DNA of 64,000 bases from Flammula alnicola (taxonomy: Eukaryota; Basidiomycota; Agaricomycetes; Agaricales; Strophariaceae): NCBI GenBank assembly GCA_015499995.1, contig JADNRV010000027.1, positions 310,001 through 374,000 of the forward strand, in the 5' to 3' direction. Numbering within the stretch: position 1 is the stretch's first letter; every line of letters begins with the position of its first letter. Under the pieces are notes generated by a model. It made no database searches, was not told the DNA's origin, and was given only the letters and a program-made list of their open reading frames with translations. A program made the position numbers and the translations under genes. Shown one piece after another: positions 12,641 to 24,261 of this stretch.

Positions 12641-14127
12641 TTAGCCATAAGAAAACCAAGAGAGCATAATCCATATGAAGAGATGATCAGCCAGACTCAC
12701 AGTCTTCCAAGCTTTTAGTGGCATATCATTCACTGGACTTGAGCTTTTCAGCTTGGTATGGAATATTAAAGGCCACAAAAACCTTAATGCCTTTGACCAT
12801 AATGCCAGTGTCAAAATGACCAGAGCACTTTGCAGGCAACTTTTTTCTTGATCAAAGAGTAAGCAAATAAAATACAAAACCCACAATGTGAAAAGCTCTA
12901 CAGTTGTTGACTTAGTAGCTAAATGAGGGTTATCAAGTGAAAAAAATTCAGAGATTGCTTGCTTGAACAACATATATTACTCCTGAACTGCAATAAAGAA
13001 AGGTGGAAAGGTGAAGTAAGAGGGGTTCAAAATATTTACAGTTTTATTCTTGGTGGGTGTGTTATCTTCACTATTCTTCTTTGTTCAGAATATGAATGCC
13101 CAGGCTTTTTTAGGAGCATCTTTTGTGGCACAAATCTGATGGACACACCCTTGTAAAAGGATTTAATTGAGACTATCTTCATTAATGCTAAAATAACCAA
13201 TGTTGATGTCTTCTAAAAATAATTGCAACTCAACTAGGTGCTTTTCCTCTAAATACTCATCCAATTCATCATGCACTTTTTTTATCCAGTCAGAATAAGA
13301 AACTAAGAAAGAAATGTACACACTTTTCTAGCCCAACATATAGTGCCTGCTAGTGGAGAGATTTTTTATACTGATGCAATCTTCCAAGTTTATTCCAGCA
13401 TGTGAACCCTTGTGCAATAGCAGATTTCAGGAAAGGTGAATCCTCATTATTTGCTGTATTAACAAATCTAAAAAAGATGTTTTGCAGCCCATTATAAAGG
13501 ACAGTCAAATTTTTGGATACAACACACATTTTTGTGAAGAGCTTGGCAATGATTTCTGTATATTGAGGATCTGGCATTCTCACATTCACTGCAATAGCAC
13601 TCATATGCTCCAGAACTATCTCAAATGGCTTCTTGAATGCAGGTGCCAAAGTACAAATATTGATTAGTGCATCATATTCATAGAGTGGTCATCCTTTGAT
13701 CATTTGGTAAATTACATGAGCAATGAGATCCAGGGGTTTTTCTGGCACCTGCATTTTTTTTTCTTCTTAGTGGTGTTGGGCACTTTTGTATCCAAAGCAG
13801 TTGCTCTGAATATTAGATGTGATTCTGACTCAGAGACTCAGTTTCCAAAAGATTGCTAGAGAATTAGATGCTCACTTTCTTTGTCTTCTAACAGGCAGTT
13901 GTGATCAGCTGCCTTGAGTCCAGAATTGAGGCATTTTCAGCAGAATGAAGAAGTGAGTTCTGGTGTGACATTATTTCAAGTGACAAAGCTTTTAAAACAG
14001 TGAAGTGAGAATATGAGGCATTATATGTCATGATTACTTGTTGACAAGCAAACATGCAAGCTTCAATATTAGTTGTATTACCATTATGCCCCATATATTG
14101 ATGTGTGCTGTTCAATGCATTGTGCAT
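12641..14127 (-). pseudogene. Degraded coding tract of unknown family
   Basis: Minus-strand segments follow one another with short frame changes. A 79-residue segment (13888-14127) is followed by KPLDLIAHVIYQMIKG-like sequence. Then comes a 99-residue frame (13350-13649, PAFKKPFEIVLEHMSAIAV, IIAKLFTKMCVVSKNL, SAIAQGFTCWNKLGRLHQ). After it come DWIKKVHDELDEYLEEKHL, LFLEDINIGYFSINEDSLN (13180-13300) and a 110-residue hydrophobic frame (12641-12973). The helical KPFE..LEHMSAI..IIAKLF pattern distantly recalls N-terminal helical domains of fungal STAND proteins, but I cannot confirm this. At least four disruptions exclude an active product. Confidence 0.35.
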
Positions 14128-15596
14128 ACTTGTTTATTCCAATACTTCCACTGATGTTGATGTATTCCTTTTATGTATGAGGCATGTCTGTTTGCTTCAC
14201 AATAGCATAATTTAATCCATGCATTGTTGTTTGCTTTCCTTTCATTTACCTGGGTCTCTTTGCTTCCCAATGTACATTCTTTCTTTTATCTATGGAGCAG
14301 AGTTTGAAATAGACTGGACATTTTTTTTCCCTACAACCACTATTTACGATACTCCCAATACACTGTCAATGTCTCAATGTCCATAATGAGCAATGTCACT
14401 TTGTCATTGCACTCTGAATGTCTGTGGAGAACACTGACATCATTGAAATGGGGCTCCAGAAGGACGATAAAGATAACAAAGGACACAAGGTACATAGCAG
14501 AGCACCTTGTAAGATGTCACTAATCATACATCCTCTTTTTTTTATGCAGAACAGAGCTTCATACTACCTCTTTGCTTACCTTTGACCACATTTACCTTTT
14601 CCTTTAGCCATGTATTTATCAAGGACATGAAGAGTGTTCCTCTGACAAAAAACACTTCCACCCTCCACACATGAGCTACTCATTTACTGCTATGACTGTA
14701 TCAGATTCAGTTTACAATACACCTGTATATAGTTTCTTCTCTGCATTCAGGATACCAGAATGAAGAAGTTTGGGGGTAGCTATGGTGTTGCACACCCAGT
14801 CCTAGAGCTGTCTACTTTCTATCAGAATCCATGTCAGCAAATTCAATTCCACTAACACAGGCATTTACACCACCTCTGACTATTTCAGTCATGCGATTTA
14901 CTTCTATCAACACCAATCTACAATCTTAGTCATCAGTTCAACAGTACATGGTCCATGCCCTGTCTCTACTCAATCTCTTTTCTAAAACCGACACCTTACC
15001 ATTGTAGGTCACAAAATAGTCTCCAATCCTCCCTTTTGTGGGTTCTTCATACAACCAAACTACTCAACTTGTTTTACCTTCTGTACTGTAGGCTCTTGTA
15101 TCATCTGTATATCCAGATACTTTATATTTAAAGTACCATATAGATAGAGTATGAATTAAATTTCTCCTATCTGTGAGCTTTCAATCAAGCTCTGGAACAT
15201 CCAAAACAGATGAGTTTTGATGACATACAGTCAAAATGATTAAATACAATCATTTTGAGTGTATCTCTGTCAAAACTTGTCTAATTGTGATGTTTTAGGG
15301 CTTTTTTGATAGGGAAACTCATGAGAAATATTGCATTTATTTTTTTACATTGATAATATTATTAATAACACTCTGTACTCATCAATTGATTATTATAGAA
15401 GAAATCTACTGTCACTGCTTCTACTTCTTTAAAGATATGAATTGAAAATAGTGTTAAGTAGTGATCTGTTACACTACTTGATTATAATCAGGACCCCTGG
15501 TATTCCACCTAATGCAGTCACAGTGCAGGCCAAAGCATTGTGGATATTATGTCCATCCTTGGATATATCTATCATATCCAACACTAGTATAACTAA
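14128..15596. other. No gene seen; contains one imperfect hairpin
   Basis: No coding or RNA signal. The only structure is the 76-bp inverted repeat at 15207-15282, listed separately. Confidence 0.5.
15207..15282. repeat. Imperfect inverted repeat (35-bp arms, 6-nt loop)
   Basis: The left arm begins CAGATGAGTTTTGATGAC and ends GTCAAAATGATT. After AAATAC the right arm begins AATCATTTTGAG and ends CAAAACTTGTCT. About 30 of 35 positions pair. It may be a remnant of a foldback MITE or a chance hairpin in AT-rich DNA. Confidence 0.55.
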
Positions 15597-15667
15597 AACC
15601 AGATAGCTCAGTGGTTAGAGCATCCACCTAGATTAGGAAGGTCCTTGGTTCAAACTCAGGTCTGGTC
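15597..15667 (+). pseudogene. tRNA pseudogene or tRNA-derived SINE head
   Basis: The acceptor AACCAGA pairs with TCTGGTC in six of seven positions. The D arm GCTC/GAGC is perfect and shares AGCTCAGTGGTTAGAGCA with the relic at 4547. The T arm CTTGG/TCAGG encloses TTCAAAC. A and B boxes are near consensus. The anticodon stem (TCCAC/AGGAA) does not pair and seems to have lost about two bases, so no anticodon can be assigned and it is not a working tRNA. Confidence 0.65.
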
Positions 15668-16735
15668 ATATCCTGTTCTAAGATTGTTTGATCAAGTGAT
15701 TTCTAACAAATGGCTGATCATTAACTAATATAACAATTTATGTATAGGGTGCAAAGATCAAGGTAAATGCAATATCCAAAAATTTGATGAATATTGCAAG
15801 CTAAATGACTAAAATAGGCCAAAAGTGCTGCCAAAGTCCTGAACAGGTGGGTTTTATCAAAAATTCAGACATATAGTGACTGTCTCCAGTGGCACTCAAA
15901 AAGGTTGAAACAGCAGGTCTGCTCAATGTCCTTGGATTCCATTTATGCTCCACATAGTCAGGGGCATTTTCTTCTATTCTATTAGCTCCTTTTTTTTTTT
16001 ATTCTTTTCCAGGATGTAAATAGATCCTTGTCCTTGAATAAAGGATTTACAGAGCATCCACAGTTTATCCTCTCTATGGTGTTATGCCTGTAAAACCTTC
16101 ACTTGCTTAACAATGTTTTCAGTTTCTTCATTGATAGTGCTAAGCTTTGTTGTGGAAATTGGTATATAATGCTGCTTGAAATAAAGGTCCATCCACTGCT
16201 ACCTGAAAATTCCAAGATCATACTGCATTTTTGTAATGGGCAGAGTTTAGCATCAATGAATATACACCATGTGAGAGAGACAATACTGATGTTAATAGCA
16301 ATGTCAACTGAGAAAATAGTTGGTGCAGTTCTTGTTAGTTGGTAAATGCTTACTAATGAGTGCACATATGATGAATACCTGAGGTAAGGAACAGAATGTC
16401 ACACTGTCAATAGCGATATGTTTCTGTGCACAGACCACACTGATGGCAATGCAATAAATAGGTCTAATTAAGGCCAGCATTAATGAAAGTAACTTGAAGC
16501 ACCAGATGGCACATTATTCATTCCTAAAAAATTGCCCAAGTGATATAATGAGGCTAGCTTTGGTGAACCTAAAAATATTGAAATTTGTGAATTGAATAAA
16601 TTAATAACCTTTCATTACTCACCAAATCACCAAGAAATATAAGTGCAGAGTTAAAGAATATATCACTGGCTGAATAATAAAAGAATTTGTGGTTATACCT
16701 AACTGCATGTCAGGCATTGTAAGTAAGGAATTGCA
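15668..16735. other. No gene seen
   Basis: Overlapping open frames exist on both strands at 16100-16365, but neither shows a recognisable motif, and sense and antisense frames are equally open. I see nothing that supports a feature. Confidence 0.45.
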
Positions 16736-17026
16736 TTGGTGACCCTCAGGTATCTCAGTGAATACCCATACCCATACCTGTGACAACCCATACCCATGAC
16801 TTGCACAGATTTTTCCATCAAAATGGGACCAAAAACAGCCAAAAAAGTCAAGAACTGGATGAGATACATGCAATATTGCAATATTTCAGCATTTTGAGAA
16901 TATCTCACCCAAAACAGTTAATTTCAGAGCTTGTTTGAAAGCTCACAGGTACCAGAGCACTCACCTGTGCCCATACCTATTAATACCCTTACCTGTGACC
17001 CATGTGGGTCATCTGAACCCATGTAT
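16736..17026. repeat. Dispersed repeat with ACCCATACCC units at both ends
   Basis: One end holds AATACCCATACCCATACCTG. The other holds GTGCCCATACC and CCTGTGACCCATGTGGGTC. The latter matches the end of the string near 1600-1660. The layout (similar motifs at both ends of about 290 bp) is that of a small non-autonomous element, but I could not find a target duplication. Confidence 0.4.
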
Positions 17027-17951
17027 TTTTCTAATTGCAAGGATCAACATACCACTGAGCCTCACAGGTGGCAACCAAAAGACCAAACATGAATGTGTTT
17101 ATCAAGTTGGTGACCTCCACCAAGAGATCATCAATCCAAAATGGTATTTTGTGTATGTAGATATGAACAGTGAAATTAGTCATCTCTATTGATTCAGAGC
17201 CCCATTATGTCTGACTGCAGGTAATACTGCTAGGGAAGTGCACAGGTTGTGAATATAAATGATTCATGTATCTTAGACTTCAGAAAGTAACTCTCATGCC
17301 CTTATATACTTGCTACACTAGAGGTCTTGGCCTCCTCTCAATATCAATATCCAACTTGCTGATCTCTCTCATTTTTGTATTTTATTTTTCAATCTTTTCT
17401 GTTGGATAATATATTTCAACTTGTGATGTTTATGTCATCCAAGAAACTCTCTTTGAGCAGGCTCTGTAATCTCTATAGGGACCATCCACTTTACAGCCTC
17501 AATGACGTGCAGCGGTGCTACCCACGACCCCCCATTGCTGCTGCTGGCAGCCCCAATCGATGGTGATCCCACAGCAGACATACATTTAAATTGTGACAGT
17601 GATTACAAGGGAAAAGGAGTGGTCAGAGCTGTGCAGAGAGTTCCTATGTCCAAGCTACAATTATGACTTCTGTGATAATAGATTAGGTATGGCTATAAGT
17701 TGCCTGAGCACAACTGGGGGTGATTGCACCTGGGTGGTTAGACTATTGAACTGCACCAGACATTCTGAAACTACGTCATTTCGTTATTCCATAATTTTTT
17801 TTGTTTGGTTATGAATGTCTTTCATTGAAATATCCTTTTCAGACACAGCTGGTATGCGAGACTAATTCAGTCATAATTGTAACATGAAACTGCACAACTA
17901 CAAAGAAAAACTACTGTAACAACAGATCCAGAACAGAAAGTTTGGAAGAAA
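17027..17951. other. No gene seen
   Basis: No convincing coding signal. A slightly GC-richer patch at about 17500-17560 stands out from the AT-rich surroundings but has no motif. Confidence 0.4.
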
Positions 17952-18652
17952 TCATGCATTTTGCAAGTGACGATAGCACTGTATGATGCCCATGTGGGCT
18001 ATGTCATTCATAAAACTTCCTATTTCAAGATCACGGCACAAATCTGCTAATGCCACATTCAGATCAGAGTCTGTGACCCTGATTTGCAGAAGGATGTTAA
18101 TACAATAAATTTGCCAAATTCTCTTTTCTTCGGGTGACAATTCATCAAGAAAAGAGAGCAGGATTGCATCTACCCCTCTTCTCGACTTTGCTTGCATCAG
18201 AAAGATGGCAGCAAAGGTGATCTGTTAAGTAAAATGATTTTAGCCTAAGGCCAAGTTTTAAAGCAGGAACTCACAAATGCCGCCGGCAGTGTAATGATCA
18301 CCTTCAGAACATCTAGTCCACGTCCCAGTTGTCAATGAGATAGGGAGAATGAAAACTCTTCAGCTTCAAAGATGTTTACCATTTTGTTTAACAGTGCTAC
18401 TATTGCAGCGCAGGTAAGAAGCTGTTTGCTAGACATATGATCATTGTCAATGACAACTGTGCCTTCTATAGTTTCAGGGAGTGGGATGGCAAGAGCTTGC
18501 ATAACAGAGTAGCCAAGCTCTGCTGTTGTGTGAATATTGAAGAAATCCATCTGTGCTGGAACAAAGCAGTCTGATAAGGGAAAGTACTTTAATGCACCAA
18601 AAGACGCAATGGGCATCTTGCAAAAAAAAAAATGGGCTCTGAATTGCTCCAA
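17952..18652 (-). pseudogene. Two-exon gene fragment of unknown function
   Basis: Minus strand. A 106-residue frame (18332-18652, containing LLTCAAIVALLNKMVNIFEA) ends at TGA 18332-18334. Read through that stop, the frame continues QLGRGLDVLKVIITLPAAF to a GTGAGT donor. After an intron of about 60 bp ending TTAACAG it resumes ITFAAIFLMQAKSRRGVDAI and runs to the stop at 17952 (LLSFLDELSPEEKRIWQIY). The stop is at a position where CGA fits. The upstream part is cut off by the MULE insertion at 18719. I do not recognise the family. Confidence 0.5.
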
Positions 18653-18718
18653 CTATTGGGTTTTCTGTTCAAAAGTTTTCTCATTAGCAGAATATAGCAA
18701 TGCATAGTCAAAATTTCC

Positions 18719-19673
18719 AATACTTTTCATTCCTCCACTGATTCCTCTCAGAATAAGTGGATTCCAGAGGAATGGACAGGAATCCACAGGAATGGACTGG
18801 AATCTGCAGGAATGGACTCAATTCCGCAGGAATCCTAACTGGAATCCACAGGAATGACCAAGATTCTGGATAGGACTTCAACTTGGTGGACTTAGACAGA
18901 ACTCAGAGAAAAATATCACTTAAAGATTTTGCATCTTTCAGGAATTGAACCTGAGCCCCAGAAGAAATCCTGTAGCTAATATCCCAGACCATTTAACCAT
19001 TAGACCAAAGAACTGTTTCTAACCTAACAAAAACATTGAACTACATACCCTATCTATCTATAATATATTTATAGATTGCGTAACCAATTCTGAGAGATTC
19101 AGAGTCAAAGGGGTACCATCAGATTCAGAATTTTAAGGAGATTACAAATATGTATATGTCATCTCACTCGGGTAACTGAAATCACCTTATTTGGTCTGTT
19201 TCAGGCACCGTGGGAACTTTTTACCAAAAAAGTAACTATAGAGCACGCTTCCAGAATCACAAATATATCAAAATCATGTGACTAGCTGCTTTTGTCATTG
19301 AGAAAAATGCAAAAAACTCGACCAAAGCCAGCAGTTTTGAAAATTGTATGTGTCAAATATGGAATATCTTGATTAGAAATAGGTCCCACAGTTTTATTTT
19401 GATGTCATTTTATGTAATAGTGTGATATTTTTACGTTGTTGCTAAAAATAACCATACTTCCTTTTTTGGAAATAACCAGATTCCGGTGGCCATTCTGTTC
19501 CGGCCATTCCTGTTGGGTATTCTGGTTGCAGCTCATTCCAGTCTGCATTCTCCTAGAATGAAATTTTGCATTTTGGCTGGCCTCTCAGCCAAAATGACCC
19601 AAAAATTATTCCTCTGGAATGACCGGATTCTGCAGGATTCCGGTAGGAATCAGTGAAAGACAATAAAGACCTC
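18719..19673 (-). mobile_element. Complete copy D1 of MULE-like non-autonomous element D
   Basis: About 955 bp, colinear with D2 (51803-52756) in opposite orientation. Both ends carry the inverted word TCCTCCACTGATTCCT or its close variant, followed by arrays of GGAATCC/GGAATGG units spaced about 10-11 bp. A tRNA-like module lies near one end and a CTCAGCCAAAATGACC stretch near the other. D1 has many C-to-T and G-to-A differences from D2, so it is older. Confidence 0.8.
18932..19013 (-). promoter_or_regulatory. tRNA-like pol III promoter module inside D1
   Basis: On the minus strand an A-box-like TGGTCTAATGGTTAA and a B-box-like GGTTCAATTCC are separated by about 45 nt. The T arm TCAGG/CCTGA is perfect. 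The acceptor stem is not formed, so this is not a tRNA. The same module is in D2 (52462-52544), so it is part of the element. Confidence 0.6.
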
Positions 19674-21269
19674 TGGGGAGACGAGTATGCACCAGCACAT
19701 CAAGGCTCTTCACAGTGGTGGCAACACGCGATCATGGCCGATGTTGGAGGTCGGAGGCAACAAAGGCTCTGGTCGATGTTGGGCCCCCTACTGGATAGCA
19801 AGGAGCAGGTGGCGGGAGGGTTGGTGTTCATAGGAGAAGTTGTCAGCAATAGTGGTGCAGGTTGGGCATCGAGAAGGCAGAAGGAAACATGTAAGTTCCA
19901 TGCTTATATCATGAGGTAGACTGCATAGACTCATCAGTGTTCTTGATTACAGCTTTTCTGTTGCTCGTATCCACGGGCACAATCAAGTCGGTGATGGCAG
20001 GTAGTTGACTTGACGCAGGACACGAATGGCTTGGCAGATGTGGCAGCAGTGAATGGGCATAGTGTGATGGCAGATGAGCGAATTAGAAGGGGCGTCAAAA
20101 CCAACAGCACGTAAGTTTAATGTACATTCTCAGTAAAGGATGTCTTACTTACCTTATGGTTCTCGCATCCAGTGCTCTATTTCATTTGAAATCTATGTGT
20201 AGCAAGAAGCATTAGTGCCAAACTCGAAAAGAGAGAGTCATACCTCCTGGATTCAACAAGGCTGACATTAATCCTTGCCCTGTACCCCGCCTACCTCTTG
20301 TCAGTCGCTCGCATGAATCAGATGCCTGCTGGATCAGGTGTCATGTCAGCCTTTCGTGGTGCTCGCAAGGTTGGAGAGAAACATCGTGGAGGAGGAATGT
20401 TTGGCACTGCAGAAAGGAGTGGATTGAGAAAGAGCATGAAAACAAACACAATGCATGAGTATTCATTCAGTACACAGGTCTAATGTATGGTGCTTACCCT
20501 GTCTTGGTTTGCAGTGGGCACATGGCTTCCTTGTCGTCGCTATTTACAGTCGTTCGCAGCCATCCCACAATTTGTTGTCACTCCTACATCACTCGCAGCT
20601 GGCTTCCTCGAGGTTCGTCAAGTTGTGCATCGGCCACAGTGGCATGGGCTGTTGGGAACTACAAAACTGACATTGCATGGGGACTGGCAAGTCCACGAGT
20701 TCATGAGGACAAAGACAGAACCAACAAACCAGCTCCACATTGTTCTTGTCACGTCATATGGTTGTAGATAATCATGATGGTTCACTCTCGCAGCATGTAG
20801 ATAGAATGGAAAAAAAATATGAATACCTTCTTTGATCTTGACACCGTGTCTCATCATAAGATAAAGAGCACCTTGTTCTTAATGTGTCTTGTCCAAGGCA
20901 GCCCACCAAGGCATGTATACCATCCAATTTAATCTATGTGAACCGTGACATGTTGCTACTGATGTGATGGTCCATCAAGATCTAACTGAGTATCCAGCGC
21001 TTTCGTGTATGAAATCCCTTGCAGGTTTATCAAATCTACGCAACAATCTGTTTTGCAAGCGAGAATCCAACAGGATTTTTGGGGATTTTTGAATTTATCA
21101 TGCATCTATATTATAGATGTACCAAATATCACTAATACTCACTGTTTCCAATGTGCCTTGGACACTCATTGTATCTACCATGAATCCCTTCCTCCTCTGC
21201 CTCCTCCTTCTCCTTTTTTAAATTTCTTTTTTGATTTATTTTCTCAAATTACCCTACAGACACTGCTAT
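19674..21269 (+). other. Captured cargo between two D ends; exon-intron-like sequence of unknown origin
   Basis: This 1.6 kb is less AT-rich than its surroundings and shows repeated GTAAGT donor words (about 19888 and 20110) with TTACAG/TTGCAG acceptors. Open segments include SSQWWQHAIMADVGGRRQQR, VVDLTQDTNGLADVAAVNGH and CRRYLQSFAAIPQFV. They are in frame only piecewise. It looks like fragments of a host or transposon gene carried between two element ends, as in Pack-MULEs. I cannot name the source gene. Confidence 0.4.
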
Positions 21270-21433
21270 ACAGCCGGTATTCCAGTTGCAGCTTATTCCG
21301 GTCTGCATTCCTCTGGAATGAAATTTTGCATTTTGGCTGGCCTCTCAGCCAAAATGACCCAAAAATTATTCCTCTGGAATGACAGGATTCCACAGGATTC
21401 CAGTAGGAATCAGTGGAGGATAATAAAGACCTC
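21270..21433 (-). mobile_element. Second D terminus closing the composite
   Basis: About 164 bp matching the D end, from GGTATTCCAGTTGCAGC through TTTTGGCTGGCCTCTCAGCC to the terminus CAATAAAGACCTC, directly followed by the 9-bp duplication AAAATTTCT. Confidence 0.75.
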
Positions 21434-21508
21434 AAAATTTCTTACAAGATCAAGCAGTTGTCCACAGATATAATTTGCAAAGACATTATCTTTGATTGTT
21501 GAGTGAGT

Positions 21509-21537
21509 AAAGTCCTACTCATCATGAGCAGGACTTT
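21509..21537. repeat. 29-bp near-perfect palindrome
   Basis: AAAGTCCTACTCAT is followed by its inverse CATGAGCAGGACTTT with one unpaired position. It lies between the composite D insertion and element C1. Confidence 0.6.
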
Positions 21538-22212
21538 CATCACCAGAGCAATGAAGCAAGGCTTTGAGGTCTTTGCTGTGTCCCCCCTATTCCTACTGGA
21601 ATCTGGTAGAATATGAGGCCATTCCAGTGGAATATCCTGCCAAAATTGAAAAAGGGGCACATTCTGAGATTTCACTGGAATGTTGACCGGAATGCAACAG
21701 AAGTGGAATGGCTGGAACAGGCATTTTGCTGGAATGAAATGGAAATGCATTATGATTTGGTGATTTCTAATGTCTATATATAGAAATAGACATCAGTACC
21801 TGTCTGTGGTATTGAAATAAGATTGGAAAGTGTGCCAAGACAATTTCCAAATTAGGAAATTCAATATTTGAATCAGATGATTTTGAAAAGACTCAGGTTT
21901 GGTCGAATTTTTTGCATTTTTCTTATCAATGAGCAGCAGTTCACATGATTTCCAAAGGATTGCCTTTTGGGGCATAAAATTCCCACGGTTCCAAAAATAG
22001 CCTAAATATGGTAATATTGCCTGTCTGGGTCACATGATATAGATATATTTAGAATGTCCTCAAAATTCTAAATCTAATAGTACCTTATTGACCCTGAATC
22101 ACTCACGAGTTAGTCACATAATGTATATATCTCAAATAGACAAATAGAATATATAAAGGAGTTGATTTGTACAGGTCACACAGGTGTGACAGATGTGACC
22201 TATGACACTGTG

Positions 22213-23918
22213 AGCTTTTGACTTTTAGCCCCAAGCACGTGATCTTTGATCGTTATATAATCATCCCAAAATTCAAACAGTTTGTGAACTCTCAGTGGTG
22301 TGCTGGTTCAACTTGTGGGCCATGGGCACAATAGTGAAGAAATAGACAGTAAATTAAAGAGACAAGCATATGGCACCTTATCCTTTAGAAATACCCCCCA
22401 ACTTTGACTTGAAATCCACCATCTTGTTCGACATTGAGCTCATACCCACTGATTCTAAATAAGGACCTGCCACCATCATCATTTCCAAATACAGATGCCC
22501 TGCCTCTCACGGCGAGCACAGATTGCACAAGATTACTCAGGTCCTTCGAGCATGATTTTAAGTCAGGCGGCTATACCTTCTGCTGGGAAAATATACATGA
22601 GATGGAGGTCTGGATGCTCAAAGAGAAGGAGAAGAATACTGTTGAGTTTATCAAGAAAGATTTGGTGTGTCCATCATCTAAGGAAATCACAAAATTTAGG
22701 AGCATGAAACACATCTATGTTTGCACCCTGGTCCACAGCAGAGGCAAAAGCAAATATAAAAAAGAAGCACGACTGGGATGGAGCTGTACCTGTGAAGAAA
22801 ATAGGGTGTCCATGTCATCTGACTATCAAGACTTACCCATACACTGGAAAGGCTCTCAGGAAATATCTTGCGGAGTACTCTCACGAGACTGGGAATACAA
22901 ACACGTGCTTTATGTGACTGTGCAAGAAGTCTAGAGAAGAAATTGAACACCTCCTTCATCTCAGCATCGAGCCACAAAAAGTGGTATGTATTCTTGAATA
23001 TTTATCTAGGCGAGAACACTGACAATACTATTTTTAGCTGAGCTTCAAGCTCAGAAGTCCATTCTACCAAAGGCAGAGAAGATCACGCCAAACCAAAACT
23101 CATGGCCACCAACTGCAGCTGTCATGAATGTAGCCATGAAAAGTAAAAGGAAGAAAAATACTGACCCCTACAGTGGAGGAGAATGCTCTGGAAAGAAAGC
23201 ATGTCATGACAAGAGCCACTATGAGTTTGTTTTTTGAATTAAAGAGAATCATTCTAATTTACTGATAGAAATGTTGCTGAGAACTCTGGTGGCATCGCTC
23301 CAACAGTGCAGCCAACTTCTTCTAATCTCCCAACCTCGATGGACACCACCCTCAATATTGCTATTTCGGATGTGTCTGCAGCAGCCAGAAAGATTCTGCT
23401 GGTTGTCCGTCCCCCTCTACATCCATTTGTAGCTGCAACTTTGCCATTATCTGTCCTGATTTTGCCTCTTTCTCTGCAGCAATCTAATCACACCATCTCT
23501 GAAGGAATGAGATCAATTCCCAAGCCCACACTGACCCTTCTAGCAGTTATTCAGTCTGAAAACTTCAATCCCACAACTGTCAATATTTTGGATGCTCAGT
23601 TCCTTTGAAATTTGAAGAGGAAACAACTCAAAGATATTTGTTTCTATCACTGGCTAAGCGCTGGAGGCACAAATAAAGCTATTAACACACATCTACTACA
23701 ACATAAGGTAGTATCTTTCAATCCCTACATGTCATCTACTTAGTTTCATTACAATATGTACTAAATAAATTGATTGCTCGCAACTTGCATTGTGGTCTTT
23801 GAGCCTGAACTGGCTTGTGTGGCACTTAAGTGGTGCTCAGAGATTGCGAACAGCTCGAATTTTTTTTGCTTTACATAAACATCAAAGGTCACGTGCTTGG
23901 GGCTAAAAGTCGCCAACT
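22213..23918 (+). mobile_element. Internally deleted MULE 'M' nested in C1
   Basis: Terminal inverted repeats of about 38 bp share the core GACTTTTAGCCCCAAGCACG. The target duplication is GACACTGTG (22204-22212) and GATACTGTG (23919-23927), 8 of 9 identical. Its absence from C2 shows the empty site. Nine-base duplication plus a FAR1/FLYWCH-like finger domain assigns it to Mutator-like elements. The catalytic DDE region is missing. Confidence 0.75.
22434..23708 (+). pseudogene. MULE transposase remnants: N-terminal zinc-finger domain and C-terminal segment
   Basis: The frame reading KFRSMKHIYVCTLVHSRGKS shifts near 22757-22770 into KKHDWDGAVPVKKIGCPCHL, TIKTYPYTGKALRKYLAEYS and HETGN. This is the Cys/His DNA-binding domain typical of basidiomycete MULE transposases. 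After an in-frame TGA it runs on to KSREEIEHLLHLSIEPQKV and an intron (GTATGT to TTTTAG, about 22983-23036). The last part (23600-23708) reads LKDICFYHWLSAGGTNKAIN and resembles a SAP-type DNA-binding motif. The RNase H-like DDE core between them is deleted. Frameshift, stop and deletion make it inactive. Confidence 0.65.
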
Positions 23919-24261
23919 GATACTGTGTCTGAAATTTGAATATTTGGTTTCAGACACTGGCCAAATTAGGGTGGACCCTGCATTTGAGCAACCCATTTAA
24001 ATAATTATGGACCCTGAACTTCTATATTTAGATTTGGTTTTGGCTGGGTGGTTTTGGCCAAAGGGTTTGGGATACTGGATAAGTGTGACTTTTTTTTGAC
24101 AAATTCAGGAGCCTGTGATATGTGACATCTAAATTGAATCAAAATACAATGTATTTCAGTCTATTCTAGTGGATTCCAATCCCATTCTGGTCTATTCCAG
24201 TCTTATTCCACTGGAATCTGGTCTATTCCACTGAATTCCAGTCATTCCTACCAAAGTACTG

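Larger units (their letters stand above)
18719..21433 (-). mobile_element. Composite MULE-like insertion: complete D copy + 1.6 kb cargo + second D end
   Basis: The block starts with the D terminus AATACTTTTCATTCCTCC and ends with the opposite D terminus GACAATAAAGACCTC (really two ends: an internal one at 19673 and an outer one at 21433). It is flanked by AAAATTTCC (18710-18718) and AAAATTTCT (21434-21442), a 9-bp target duplication with one mismatch. No duplication flanks the inner D copy alone, which argues that the whole 2.7 kb moved as one unit. Mutator-like elements typically make 9-11 bp duplications. No transposase is encoded, so it must be mobilised in trans. Confidence 0.65.
21566..24261 (+). 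mobile_element. MULE-like non-autonomous element C1, interrupted by a second MULE
   Basis: Starts GAGGTCTTTGCTGTG and ends AAAGTACTG, as C2 (46425-47488) does. Both ends have GGAATCC-type arrays. Internal sequence is colinear with C2 (for example ATGCATTATGATTTGGTGA and TGTCTATATATAGAAATAGA) except for the 1.7-kb insertion M. The right end lacks about 18 bp present in C2, and no clear target duplication is visible, so the ends were probably rearranged. Confidence 0.75.

Noticed and set aside
20483..20771. Three overlapping 94-codon frames as a gene
   Set aside because: All three frames are open over the same bases; only piecewise coding resemblance in the cargo region, so no single product is called.
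21566..24261. A 9-bp target duplication for element C1
   Set aside because: The flanks CAAGGCTTT and GTCTCTGGC do not match; the right end is partly deleted.
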